Assembly (NCBI GenBank): GCA_003551845.1
Contig: PUNQ01000056.1
Span: 1-54,069 of the forward strand
Direction: 5' to 3'
Length of the DNA stretch: 54,069 nucleotides
Origin: Candidatus Nealsoniibacteriota bacterium
GTDB lineage: Bacteria > Patescibacteriota > Minisyncoccia > Minisyncoccales > PWPS01
Positions 20,077 through 29,037 of the stretch are shown here, in pieces (within the stretch, counting starts at the first letter, position 1; each line of letters begins with the position of its first letter). The translations under genes were made by a program, and so were the position numbers. Below the pieces are notes generated by a model, which saw nothing but the letters and a program-made list of their open reading frames with translations, did not search any database and was not told the DNA's origin.

Positions 20077-22229
20077 TTCTTCAGCCTTAAAGAATTAAAC
20101 ACTACGGAAACGGAAGAAACCGTCATCGCCCCGGCGGCTACGGCCGGTCCCATGGGAGTGGCTAAAAATCCCAATGCGGCGAGTGGTAGCGCCAAAGAGT
20201 TGTAAAGATAAGCCCAAAACAAATTCTGTTTTATTACCTTAAAGGTTTTTCCGGACAAATCAATCGCTTCCGTCAACTTTTCCAACTCTCCCTTTATGAG
20301 GGTAATGTCTCCGGATTCTATGGCGATATCGGTTCCGGTTCCGATGGCGATCGACACATCCGCTTTGGTCAGGGCGGGAGCATCGTTTATCCCGTCACCG
20401 ACCATTGCGACCTTTTTTCCTTCTTCTTGCAAACCTTTTATCACTTCCGTTTTCTCATCGGGATATACTTCAGCTATCACTCTTTCAATCCCCAAATCAT
20501 CCGCCAAGCTCCGAGCTGTTTTTTGATTGTCTCCGGTAAGCATAACCAATTCGAATCCTTTGCCCTGTAAGCTTTTTATCGCCTCCTCGCTTGTCTCTTT
20601 TACGGTGTCGGCAAGAGCTATAAGGCCGAGTGAGTCCCGTCCGGCGACGATAACCGTCGTCTTTCCTTCATCTTCCAACTGCTTTTTCTTACTTAGAAGC
20701 TCTTCCGGTAAATCGAAGCCCTTTTTCTTAATCAAGTCCTCTCTCCCCACCACCGCCTCTTTCCCGTCCAATTTTCCGACGACTCCTTCTCCGAAAATGG
20801 CTTCGAAATCGGCCACCTTTTCCGGACTCAACTTTTCTTCTCTCGCCTTTTTTACAATCGCCTTGCCTAAGGGATGCTCCGATCCCGACTCGAGTGAGCC
20901 GGCAACCTTTAAAACCGAACTCTTTTCTCCCCGGAAAGAAAATATATCCGTTACCTGTGGTTTTCCCTCGGTTATTGTCCCGGTTTTATCAAAAACAATT
21001 GTGTCAACTTTCGAAATTATCTCTATGGCCGCACCTTTCCTAAAAAGAATCCCTTTCTTGGCTCCATTGCCGACCGCTACGGTAAGTGCGGTAGGAGTGG
21101 CAAGACCCAAAGCACATGGACAGGCAATAACCAAAACGGTCATGGCGGCCAAAACGGCCGTGAGCCACTCTCCAAATAAAAGCCCCCAAGCCAAAAAGGT
21201 TATCAAAGAAAGTACTAATACGACGGGAACGAAATAAGAGGTAACCTTGTCCGCCAAATTTTGAATCGGAACTTCCGATCCTTGCGCCTCTTTGACCAAC
21301 TCAATAACCTGTGAAAGAAAGGTTTCTTTTCCGATTTTGGTGGCTTTAACCTTTAAAACCCCTTCGATATTTATCGTCGCTCCGATAACCTCATCACCGA
21401 CCTCTTTGGCTACGGGAACCGATTCTCCGGTAGCCATCGACTCATCAACGCTTGATTTTCCTTCCATCACCTCCCCGTCGGTGGGAACCTTTTCTCCCGG
21501 CCTGACGACCATCACGTCTCCTTTTTTAAGCTCATCGACCCTGATTTGTTTTTCTTCACCATCAACAAGAATATTCGCCGTTTTAGCTTCCAGCTTTAAC
21601 AAGGACTTCAGAGCCTCGGAAGTTTTTCCTTTCGCCTTGACTTCCAAATACCTGCCCAAAAGATGAAAGGCCATAATAAAAGAGGCTACGGCAAAAAAGG
21701 CCGGAATGCCGGGAATGATAAAAGCGGCCAGCCCGAAAAGATAAGCGGCATTGTCACCTACGGAAATCAGTACATCCATATTGGCATAACCTTTCCTTAT
21801 CGACTTAAAAGCGGAAAGATGAGTCTCTTTTCCAAAATAATAAACCGGAAAAAAGGCCAATATTGCTTCAAGTGTCAGCTGGACGTAGTGAGGAGATAAT
21901 CCCAAAACGGAAAAGCCGAGAGCCGGTTCAAAAAAATATCTGAGACCCATGAGGCTCATTAAAAATACGGCGATCGCCAAAGATATAAAAGTTTTCTTTT
22001 TTGCCTTTTTGATTTCTTCATTATCACGCTTTTTTTCAGTCGAGTAACCCAGGTCGTTAACTATCTCACTTATCTTTTTTTCAGAAATCTCATCTCCCTC
22101 AACCTTTAATTTTTCATTGGTAAAATCAACCTCAGCTGAAAATACGCCGTCCAATTTGACGACTTCCTTTTCAATTGCATCCGCACAGCTAATGCAGTGC
22201 ATTCCCGATATATCGAACTCTTTTTTCAT
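20073..22229 (-). CDS. copA: copper-translocating P1B-type ATPase with N-terminal HMA domain
   Basis: [43 protein letters not shown]. Confidence 0.95.
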   Translation of the reverse strand: MKKEFDISGMHCISCADAIEKEVVKLDGVFSAEVDFTNEKLKVEGDEISEKKISEIVNDLGYSTEKKRDNEEIKKAKKKTFISLAIAVFLMSLMGLRYFFEPALGFSVLGLSPHYVQLTLEAILAFFPVYYFGKETHLSAFKSIRKGYANMDVLISVGDNAAYLFGLAAFIIPGIPAFFAVASFIMAFHLLGRYLEVKAKGKTSEALKSLLKLEAKTANILVDGEEKQIRVDELKKGDVMVVRPGEKVPTDGEVMEGKSSVDESMATGESVPVAKEVGDEVIGATINIEGVLKVKATKIGKETFLSQVIELVKEAQGSEVPIQNLADKVTSYFVPVVLVLSLITFLAWGLLFGEWLTAVLAAMTVLVIACPCALGLATPTALTVAVGNGAKKGILFRKGAAIEIISKVDTIVFDKTGTITEGKPQVTDIFSFRGEKSSVLKVAGSLESGSEHPLGKAIVKKAREEKLSPEKVADFEAIFGEGVVGKLDGKEAVVGREDLIKKKGFDLPEELLSKKKQLEDEGKTTVIVAGRDSLGLIALADTVKETSEEAIKSLQGKGFELVMLTGDNQKTARSLADDLGIERVIAEVYPDEKTEVIKGLQEEGKKVAMVGDGINDAPALTKADVSIAIGTGTDIAIESGDITLIKGELEKLTEAIDLSGKTFKVIKQNLFWAYLYNSLALPLAALGFLATPMGPAVAAGAMTVSSVSVVFNSLRLKN

Positions 22230-22259
22230 ACGATTTTTTTAAAAATAATTAAATTACGA

Positions 22260-22883
22260 TCACCTTTCGACAGTGGCCTTATATCTGTCAAAGACTTCCA
22301 AAGAAAGAATTTCTTCCAAGTCGACTTTCTCCTTATTGTAAAACACTTCAAAGTAATTGGGAGAAGAAAATTCAACATTCTCAACTCCGTTCACCTGATT
22401 CAATTCATTGTTGATTAAAAAAGAGTGGCCTTCACACGGAATATCAACCTGTAAGATCTTTCCGGAAGTGTCGGCTGACAGACTACCTACATCAACTCCG
22501 GAGTCGATTCCGGCTACGGCGGGAAAAATTACAAGAAAAAAGAGAAGATTTACAGCCAAAGTGGTTCCATAAAGAGCCGTAGCGTAACCTTTCTTCTCCA
22601 AAAGTCCGGAAAAAGAAAACTTATCAATTCTTTTAAGGTAAATCACCAACGAGAAGGTAGCAAGAATGAGTGAAAGTCCGATTAAGATGTGAAGCAGATA
22701 CGGGGTCATTAAGATGGATCTGAAAACGGTCGTCGCCACAGTAACTCCGAGAATGGAAAAAATTATAAAACCCAAGCATCCCAAATGCGGAATAATCCCG
22801 TAAAAAATTCCTTTACCGATCCCGTCTTTTTTGTCACGTTTTTTCTCGCTATTATCACAACAATCCATATTGCTTTGTTTCAA
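22260..22883 (-). CDS. membrane protein (MerT-like TM region) with C-terminal HMA-like domain
   Basis: TM helices, then ...VDIPCEGHSFLINNELNQVNGVENVEFSSPNYFEVFYNKEKVDLEEIL, resembling an HMA fold with only one Cys. Confidence 0.55.
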   Translation of the reverse strand: MKQSNMDCCDNSEKKRDKKDGIGKGIFYGIIPHLGCLGFIIFSILGVTVATTVFRSILMTPYLLHILIGLSLILATFSLVIYLKRIDKFSFSGLLEKKGYATALYGTTLAVNLLFFLVIFPAVAGIDSGVDVGSLSADTSGKILQVDIPCEGHSFLINNELNQVNGVENVEFSSPNYFEVFYNKEKVDLEEILSLEVFDRYKATVER

Positions 22884-22918
22884 ATTTTAATGAAATAAAA
22901 ATAGAAGCTTCCACCAAC

Positions 22919-23629
22919 CTACCGATTCAATTCCCTCTCGATAATCTCTTCGAATACTTCATAAGGCTGAGCTCCTCTTACGACCTCTCCGTTGATTACG
23001 AAGCCGGGTGTTCCCGTTATTCCCAACCCGATCGCTTCTTCCGTAGAGTTTTGAACTTTTTCAACGTATCGACCCTCTTCAAAGCAAGTAACCAGCTCCT
23101 CTTCATTCAGACCGAGCTCCCTGCTGTAGCTTGCATGAATATCCGGATCGGACCAATTTCCTCTGTCTTCTTCCAAATTTTCAAATAAAAGATCGTGATA
23201 TTCCCAAAAACTATCTTGTTCTCCGGCACAATGGGCCGCCTCCGCGGCTTTGTCGCCTCCGACGACGACCAAATCCTTGTAAACGAAGTGAACCTCTCCG
23301 GTATCGATGTAATTTTCCTTTATATCCGGCAAAGTTTCTTCAAAAAATCTTCCACAGAAAGGACAAGCGAAGTCGGAATACTCAACCATCACAACCGGAG
23401 CTTCGGAGTCACCCAAAGAGGGCCACCCGTCAAGTTCAATATTATCCATATCGACCCTTTCGGCTTCTTCAACAACCTCCTCCTCTTCCTCGATGACTTC
23501 CCGTTCCTGATCTTCTTCAACTATTTCCCGGTCAACGGAAAAATCATTTCCGGAGATTATAATCGCTCCCCCAATAATAAGTCCGGCGACAATTATAGCT
23601 ATGAATGTTAAATAGTTTTCGTTTTTCAT
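22919..23629 (-). CDS. DsbA family thioredoxin-fold protein, membrane anchored
   Basis: VEYSDFACPFCGRFFEETLPDIKENYIDTGEVHFVYKD, GITGTPGFVINGEVVRGAQPYEVF. Confidence 0.9.
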   Translation of the reverse strand: MKNENYLTFIAIIVAGLIIGGAIIISGNDFSVDREIVEEDQEREVIEEEEEVVEEAERVDMDNIELDGWPSLGDSEAPVVMVEYSDFACPFCGRFFEETLPDIKENYIDTGEVHFVYKDLVVVGGDKAAEAAHCAGEQDSFWEYHDLLFENLEEDRGNWSDPDIHASYSRELGLNEEELVTCFEEGRYVEKVQNSTEEAIGLGITGTPGFVINGEVVRGAQPYEVFEEIIERELNR

Positions 23630-23670
23630 ATTTTTTCAATTAGATGAATAAAGATTCCAGCGGATTGATT

Positions 23671-23943
23671 TTATTTATTTAAAAAACGCATCACTTTTAC
23701 GATCTCTTCAATCATCTCTTGCTTTTTCTTTTCGTCATCCGTTTCCATAGCTTGTTTAAAACAAGTATTCAAATGATTCCTCATAAGTTTTTCATGAGAA
23801 GACTTCAACATTCCGATAACCGCCAAGTTTTGCTGCATTATGTCAATACAATACTCATCATTTTCCATCATTTCGATCTGTTTTTGTAAAAGGCTGCGAG
23901 CTTTCTTTAAATTCGTTATCACTTTTTGCTTGTTTTTTTTCAT
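23671..23943 (-). CDS. csoR: CsoR-family metal-sensing transcriptional repressor
   Basis: DUF156-like helical protein with C (EYCIDI) and H-x3-C (NHLNTC) ligand positions; in operon with copA. Confidence 0.85.
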   Translation of the reverse strand: MKKNKQKVITNLKKARSLLQKQIEMMENDEYCIDIMQQNLAVIGMLKSSHEKLMRNHLNTCFKQAMETDDEKKKQEMIEEIVKVMRFLNK

Positions 23944-24497
23944 GATTTTATTTTACAATTATTTTTATGGATTAATCGGCTTGAAATTAATATCAAAGAG
24001 GTTCCCAAAAGCACAATGCCTGCAATCTCAAATTCAACACCACCCATGGGTAACAAGGCAACCAAAGACCCCAATCCGAAAAAAGAAAGAAAAGAGACGG
24101 CTAAAATTCCGCACGCCCCACATCCGGCTCCCAAAATACCGAAAAGCAATCCTCCGGCAATCGTTCCGGTTGTCTTTTTTTTCAATTTCTTACTGTTTTT
24201 TCGTAGATTTATAAAAAGAACCAGATTAAGCCCAAAAAGAACGGAAATCAAAACCGTACTCACCTGTGAAAAGGGAAGAAATCCGGCGAACGAGTGAATA
24301 ATTACATCCAAAAAGTTTACAACTGAATTCCTCGGACCACTCAAGACCGTCCCAACAACTGAAGTGTTGGGCAGGGCAACTAAAAGAAGCCAGAAAAGAG
24401 TTGTAAATATAAAAAATAAAAATACGTTTTTAAAAGAGCTGAAAACACTTAATAGTTCTCTCAATCCGCAGTTAACCTTTTTTATTTTTTCACCCAT
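23940..24497 (-). CDS. integral membrane protein with GCGACG motif, unknown function
   Basis: Multi-TM; LGAGCGACGILAVSFLSFFGLGSLVALLPMGGVEFE; 4-bp overlap with csoR. Confidence 0.6.
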   Translation of the reverse strand: MGEKIKKVNCGLRELLSVFSSFKNVFLFFIFTTLFWLLLVALPNTSVVGTVLSGPRNSVVNFLDVIIHSFAGFLPFSQVSTVLISVLFGLNLVLFINLRKNSKKLKKKTTGTIAGGLLFGILGAGCGACGILAVSFLSFFGLGSLVALLPMGGVEFEIAGIVLLGTSLILISSRLIHKNNCKIKS

Positions 24498-24551
24498 TTA
24501 TTTTGCTGACTTACTTTTGCCAATTATAGGGAAAATGAATCCAAAAACCAA

Positions 24552-25115
24552 CTACTCCCTGCAACAATCAACCAAGGAGGAAACTTTTTCCTTTAGCTTG
24601 AAAAGGAAAGTGTCTTCCTTATCCTCTTTCAAGGATTCTTCCTGGCTTTCCGTTCTTTTATCACTCTCTTTTCTGCCTTTTTCAACTCCTTGCTTCAACT
24701 CTTTCAAGTTAAAGGAGTCATCATTTACGACCCAAAACAAAGAGTATAGGCTGTAAGAATGATTGAACATCTCGTTGGCTTTTTTCTTATTTCCTCGATC
24801 CAGCTGCTTTGTGCCAACCTCCATAAGCCTCATCGATCCGGCTAAAAGGTGCTTTGAAATGCACCACACCTCTCCCTCGTAATCGGTAACGATTTCTTTT
24901 AAAAGCTCTTTTCTTATGCTTCTCACTTCATTCGCCAAATCATAATACTTGGCTTTTCCGGTTTTTGATCCGGTGAAGATGAAGTGCTCTTCAATACTTA
25001 TCAGATTCATAAGTGCCAATGATAAATCCTGGTCGGAAGAAAGATCCATCTTTTTTTCATCACTGATTTTATCCAACTTCTCTTTTACTTTTTTTGCTTT
25101 TTCAGAACTGTTCAT
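24552..25115 (-). CDS. hypothetical soluble helical protein
   Basis: ORF in the copper operon, no family recognised. Confidence 0.6.
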   Translation of the reverse strand: MNSSEKAKKVKEKLDKISDEKKMDLSSDQDLSLALMNLISIEEHFIFTGSKTGKAKYYDLANEVRSIRKELLKEIVTDYEGEVWCISKHLLAGSMRLMEVGTKQLDRGNKKKANEMFNHSYSLYSLFWVVNDDSFNLKELKQGVEKGRKESDKRTESQEESLKEDKEDTFLFKLKEKVSSLVDCCRE

Positions 25116-25118
25116 GGA

Positions 25119-25616
25119 TTAAAATATAAAGATTTCCGCAATAATGGAAGTTAAAATAAGCAAACCGAAGGTTATTAGCATTGTCTGAAATTGAAACGTC
25201 TTTCCTCTTATTTTTTTTACCTTTTCACTTATAAGGGGACTAAAAATCAAAATCAAAGCCCCCATAACAGAACCCAGTAAAAATTGATTTGCGGTTACAA
25301 TCTCTCCGTAATCACCCAAGAAGGGGATAAAGATTCCCTGAACATCTCTAAAAAGGGCGGCAACCGATAAAACCGTCAACACGAAAGTTAAAAGACCCAG
25401 TATGTGCTCCGGAATATTTTTAAATCTTTTTGCCATTACCAACCCAATGGCAAACCCGAAAGCTCCGATAAATATTCCAACGACTCCTTGAGAAACTCCC
25501 AGCCAAACCGCAAAACCGCCCGCCGCTCCGGCTCCTACCGTACAAAGCGGACAATGAGCAAGGCTAAGTTTGGGAATAAGTAAAAGTGACAGTGTTGCAA
25601 TTAATACTTTTTTCAT
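25119..25616 (-). CDS. membrane protein with AHCPLCTVGAGAAGG motif, unknown function
   Basis: Signal/TM, CPLC near N-terminus, multi-TM; 4-bp overlap with the DUF411 gene. Confidence 0.65.
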   Translation of the reverse strand: MKKVLIATLSLLLIPKLSLAHCPLCTVGAGAAGGFAVWLGVSQGVVGIFIGAFGFAIGLVMAKRFKNIPEHILGLLTFVLTVLSVAALFRDVQGIFIPFLGDYGEIVTANQFLLGSVMGALILIFSPLISEKVKKIRGKTFQFQTMLITFGLLILTSIIAEIFIF

Positions 25617-26068
25617 ATTTCCATAAATAAGTTACCTTTTTCACCTTCTTCCGGGATTTCATAAATCCTGAAAGCTTCCGTTTTAACTCCACCCATTCCG
25701 GGTGATCCGGCCGGCATTCCCGCCATTCCTATACCTTCGATATCTCTGCCCTCTTCTCTGAGCTCTTCTATCGCCTCCATCGGAATATGTCCCTCAACCA
25801 AATATCCATCGATTACCGATGTGTGACAACTGGCTAATTCTTGAGGAATTCCCCAATCCGTCTTCAATTCACCGTATTCGAAATTATCCAAAACCTTTTT
25901 TTCGACTTCGTAATTTCTGCTCATTATGTTCGCATACACGTCGCAACACTGACAATTCTCAGTCATGTAAACGGTCATTTCACCTTTCACCTCTCCGGGG
26001 TTTTGCAAAAATACAACTCCGATGATTAAAGCTATTAAGCTCCCCGCTATAATTATTTTTTTCTCCAT
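25613..26068 (-). CDS. DUF411 (CopG-like) copper-binding protein (start set at MEKKIIIAGS)
   Basis: MTVYMTENCQCCDVYANIM (CxCC), ELASCHTSVIDGYLVEGHIPMEAI, GMAGMPAGSPGMGG. Confidence 0.88.
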   Translation of the reverse strand: MEKKIIIAGSLIALIIGVVFLQNPGEVKGEMTVYMTENCQCCDVYANIMSRNYEVEKKVLDNFEYGELKTDWGIPQELASCHTSVIDGYLVEGHIPMEAIEELREEGRDIEGIGMAGMPAGSPGMGGVKTEAFRIYEIPEEGEKGNLFMEI

Positions 26069-26087
26069 TTTATTTGACCTTATTAAA

Positions 26088-26285
26088 TTAAAATTCACCG
26101 ACCAATCCTCCTCTAAGCTGAGAAGCTTGTCGGGTTTGAGCTGTTTCCGCAGTTTCAGCAACTTCGGATTCATTTCCGGAGCTCATAAATCTGGGACTGA
26201 CGGAAACATCGGCTACGGTTAAAAAGAGAACCAGAGCGATTAAAACGAAGCTAAACCCTTTCCAAAAATTTGTATCTTTTTTCAT
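26088..26285 (-). CDS. small secreted/anchored hypothetical protein, first gene of the copper operon
   Basis: 65-aa ORF with N-terminal TM, directly downstream of the promoter/operator. Confidence 0.6.
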   Translation of the reverse strand: MKKDTNFWKGFSFVLIALVLFLTVADVSVSPRFMSSGNESEVAETAETAQTRQASQLRGGLVGEF

Positions 26286-26309
26286 AACTATGTTAGTTAA
26301 AATTTTATA

Positions 26310-26336
26310 AATACCTATACCTGGGGTGTAGGTATT
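26310..26336. promoter_or_regulatory. putative CsoR operator
   Basis: AATACCTATACC-TGG-GGTGTAGGTATT: 11 of 12 positions complementary. Confidence 0.7.
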
Positions 26337-26365
26337 ATATTAATCCACAAAAAAGACTATGTCAA
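26337..26365 (-). promoter_or_regulatory. sigma70-type promoter of the copper operon
   Basis: Minus strand TTGACA (26360-26365)-N17-TAATAT (26337-26342), abutting the operator. Confidence 0.75.
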
Positions 26366-26408
26366 GAAACCTAAGCCTTTTAAAATTTGTTAGTAGAAAT
26401 CGAAAAGT

Positions 26409-27572
26409 TTATTCTTTGATGCAGCGAATTGAAACTCCGACCCTATCGGAAAATACAAAATCACCGACAGAAGTATGATCATGAGAGAAATATATTCCCT
26501 TTATTTCTATATCTCCATCTTCACTTTCAGGATCTATTGAGGAGCTCCACCAATGTCCGTGAGTCCCCACTCTATTCAACTTATAGGAAAAGTCAGACCA
26601 ATCAACTCCTTGATACCCGCCCGGTAGAGCTAAAAAATCAATCTCTCCACAAAATTCACTCCCCTCTTCCGTACACCAATCTTCCTGGGGATCTTTTAAT
26701 GCATTACTATACACTTCACCGGAGTCGTCGATTTCGTAACCATTATCAAGAAGCCAGCTTTTTAAATCCTCCCAATCTGAATCGGTTGGTATATACCAGT
26801 CATCCGGACACAGTCCTTGAACCCCTTCTTCAGGAGGATCTCCTTCATAATCCCATGCTACGGCCGCCGGCCATTGATAGAGAACATTGCCGTAATCGTT
26901 AGTTCCATCATTTGCATCAGAGCACATAGTAGGGTCTTCCTCTTCATCCCACCAACCTTCTGGTGACTCCGTACTATCCCCGGTATCAACATAATTTTCA
27001 CATTCATGCCTAAGATCTTCAGCCATCCAACATTGCTCTCCGATCATAACCGTGTCATAAGTTTCTCCGTCCCTACTGTCAACCAAAGCATCTCCACAGG
27101 CAAAATCATTCTCTCTCCTCTCAGTTTCACAAATTCCTACCTCTCTGGTTTCTGCCAGAGGAGCACAAACGGTAACATCATTTATCTCATTTATTGCTAT
27201 TTCATAACCCGTGCTAACCTCATTCTCTCCAACTGCCGGATCAATCGGTATATCATTCATGTAATCAGGGACTAAGGGGGAGAGATCAACTAAATCATTT
27301 TCTGCACAATCTTCAAAATCAAAATGATTCGTATTGCAAATCTCTTTGGGCTCGGAAGGTAAGTCTATATCCGGAAACCCTCCCGCTCGACTGACTCGAT
27401 ATGATAGAAGGCTTTGGTATATTGAACTTGTGTCCGAATCTCGAGCCGAATCTCTCGCTGCAGCAAACTGCCGCCCCGGATTTGTTGCTACAATCACGAT
27501 TGCTGACAATATTGCAATTATTCCTATTGTCATCAAAAATTCAATTAGAGTAAATCCTTTATTTTTATTCAT
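26409..27572 (-). CDS. prepilin-like protein with C-terminal FISUMP (Fibrobacter major paralogous) domain
   Basis: N-term NKGFTLIEFLMTIGIIAILSAIVIV; C-term CGDALVDSRDGETYDTVMIGEQCWMAEDLRH...GLCPDDWYIPTDSDWEDL...WWSSS...VSIRCIKE. Confidence 0.88.
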   Translation of the reverse strand: MNKNKGFTLIEFLMTIGIIAILSAIVIVATNPGRQFAAARDSARDSDTSSIYQSLLSYRVSRAGGFPDIDLPSEPKEICNTNHFDFEDCAENDLVDLSPLVPDYMNDIPIDPAVGENEVSTGYEIAINEINDVTVCAPLAETREVGICETERRENDFACGDALVDSRDGETYDTVMIGEQCWMAEDLRHECENYVDTGDSTESPEGWWDEEEDPTMCSDANDGTNDYGNVLYQWPAAVAWDYEGDPPEEGVQGLCPDDWYIPTDSDWEDLKSWLLDNGYEIDDSGEVYSNALKDPQEDWCTEEGSEFCGEIDFLALPGGYQGVDWSDFSYKLNRVGTHGHWWSSSIDPESEDGDIEIKGIYFSHDHTSVGDFVFSDRVGVSIRCIKE

Positions 27573-27645
27573 AAGATTAGATAAAATAATAATGATTACT
27601 ATTTAATTATATAAATCCAACTAAAGATGTAAAGTAAAATCTCGG

Positions 27646-27691
27646 GAGAGGTCAGGCCTCTCACAAGTTAGAGAGAGGTCAGGCCTCTCTC
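27646..27691. repeat. two tandem copies of a hairpin-forming element GAGAGGTCAGGCCTCTC
   Basis: 27646-27662 and 27673-27689, each GAGAGG-TCAGG-CCTCTC; the second is extended to 27671-27691. Confidence 0.85.
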
Positions 27692-27735
27692 ATACGATTT
27701 ATATTTTGTGGGTTTTGTGATGTATTGATTTGAAT

Positions 27736-27899
27736 ATAAAAACCACCTCCCTTCCGGGAGATGGTCTTTGGTGCACCTCGTCACTCATAAAAAATCTGAG
27801 AATTTTTCAAGTGGGTGCCTCAGCCTCAGCCCACGGGCTAAGGATCATTTGCGGCTCCCTTAAGTGTTGATGTATCAGACTTTATGCTAACGAGGTGCA
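27736..27899 (-). ncRNA. candidate stand-alone structured RNA, 6S-like rod architecture
   Basis: Closing helix 27890-27899/27772-27781 (10 bp), inner helices CATAAA/TTTATG and TCTGA/TCAGA, central bubble, GGGAGCC/GGCACCC, apical CCTTAGCC-CGTG-GGCTGAGG; own promoter and terminator. Confidence 0.7.
27742..27765 (-). terminator. intrinsic terminator of the candidate ncRNA
   Basis: ACCATCTCCC-GGAA-GGGAGGTGGT then TTTTTATA on the minus strand. Confidence 0.85.
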
Positions 27900-27904
27900 A
27901 TCTA

Positions 27905-27934
27905 ATTATATTACTTGTCCGATCGAAGTGTCAA
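27905..27934 (-). promoter_or_regulatory. promoter for the candidate ncRNA
   Basis: Minus strand TTGACA (27929-27934)-N18-TATAAT (27905-27910); predicted +1 near the first base of the closing stem. Confidence 0.75.
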
Positions 27935-27937
27935 CCG

Positions 27938-29011
27938 TCAAGATTTACGCAAAATGTCCGCAAGTTGACCGATGAATGAAACCACTGCCGGCGGTGCCAA
28001 CAGGCTGTAACTTTTTACCCCTTCGTCATCTTCGATAGTCCAAGGAATCTCCTCCGTTTCCACTTTCTCTTTTTTTGCATTCCAACTGTGTACGTATTCC
28101 GGAGTAAGTTCATAGTCGGAAACATAATTTTCAGCTTTGTCCACGGGAATCGCATTTCTAACCAAAACCTTGGGAATTCCGTGAAGCTGAAAGGCTTGTT
28201 TTATTAATTTTTCATCCAAATCGAGTCGCTCCCTGAGCGGCTTTATTCCTTTTTCGTCTCCTTCTTTTCTTACCATCCTCACCTCTTTACAGTCGGGGTT
28301 ATCACAAATCAAATGAAATTCATCATTTTCTTTGTCGTACTCCACTTTGGATGTCGGTAAAAGTTTCAAATTTCTGGAAGTGTTACATTCCGGGCAAATC
28401 CTTCTGTATTTTATCCTTTCGTCTATAATCGTTTCCGGAACGTCAATAAGCGCAAAAATGTCGACATCATCCCTGTAACCGATAAGATCCCTGAAAAAGA
28501 GCGAATAACTGATTTGATCCATATTTCTGGGAAAGCCGTCAATGAAAAGCACCTTTCTGCCTCTTTTGGCAATTTCTCTTTTTATCAGAGTTAAAATTAA
28601 CGGTGTGGGCAAAAGAGATTCGGTGCTTCTTCCTTCCAAGCGGGCGACAATTTCGTCAATCTCAATCCATCCTCTGTAATTTTCTTCCAGAAAATCAATA
28701 AGTTTTTCCCTTTTTTCTTCATCTTTTAACTCCTCATCCACTTCCCTGATCATGTCTCCCACTGAGAAATGCTCCACTTTATCCTTTCCGATCGCATCGG
28801 CAACCATCTTCGAGTAAGTTCCTTTGCCGGCACTCTTTTTACCCAATAGGTAGACTACGAAAGTGTTGTTTTTAAGGAATTCTCGTATATCTTCTATATC
28901 TTTTCCCGACTTGAATTCAAAATACTTTTTTCTTTCTTCAGGGTCGGAAAGATCGAACTTACGATCATCTTTAACTTTTGTTTTGTAAATCGGAAACTCT
29001 ATACCTTTCAT
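27938..29011 (-). CDS. adenylate/nucleoside monophosphate kinase-like protein with zinc-ribbon LID
   Basis: P-loop GKKSAGKGTYSKM, IDGFPRNMDQ, CPECN...CDNPDC. Confidence 0.85.
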   Translation of the reverse strand: MKGIEFPIYKTKVKDDRKFDLSDPEERKKYFEFKSGKDIEDIREFLKNNTFVVYLLGKKSAGKGTYSKMVADAIGKDKVEHFSVGDMIREVDEELKDEEKREKLIDFLEENYRGWIEIDEIVARLEGRSTESLLPTPLILTLIKREIAKRGRKVLFIDGFPRNMDQISYSLFFRDLIGYRDDVDIFALIDVPETIIDERIKYRRICPECNTSRNLKLLPTSKVEYDKENDEFHLICDNPDCKEVRMVRKEGDEKGIKPLRERLDLDEKLIKQAFQLHGIPKVLVRNAIPVDKAENYVSDYELTPEYVHSWNAKKEKVETEEIPWTIEDDEGVKSYSLLAPPAVVSFIGQLADILRKS

Positions 29012-29037
29012 ATCTTTTTTTGTTTATCTTATATTTT

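Noticed and set aside
20527-21237. 236-aa plus-strand ORF
   Set aside because: Lies antisense inside copA; composition typical of a reverse-strand shadow
26409-27572. Diversity-generating retroelement target (pilin plus C-type-lectin-like FISUMP domain)
   Set aside because: No reverse transcriptase ORF and no template-repeat-like second copy visible in the window
27736-27899. SRP (4.5S) or tmRNA identity for the structured RNA
   Set aside because: The SRP apical GGUCAGG...GGAAGCAGCC signature and any tmRNA tRNA-like ends are absent; 6S-like is only an architectural match
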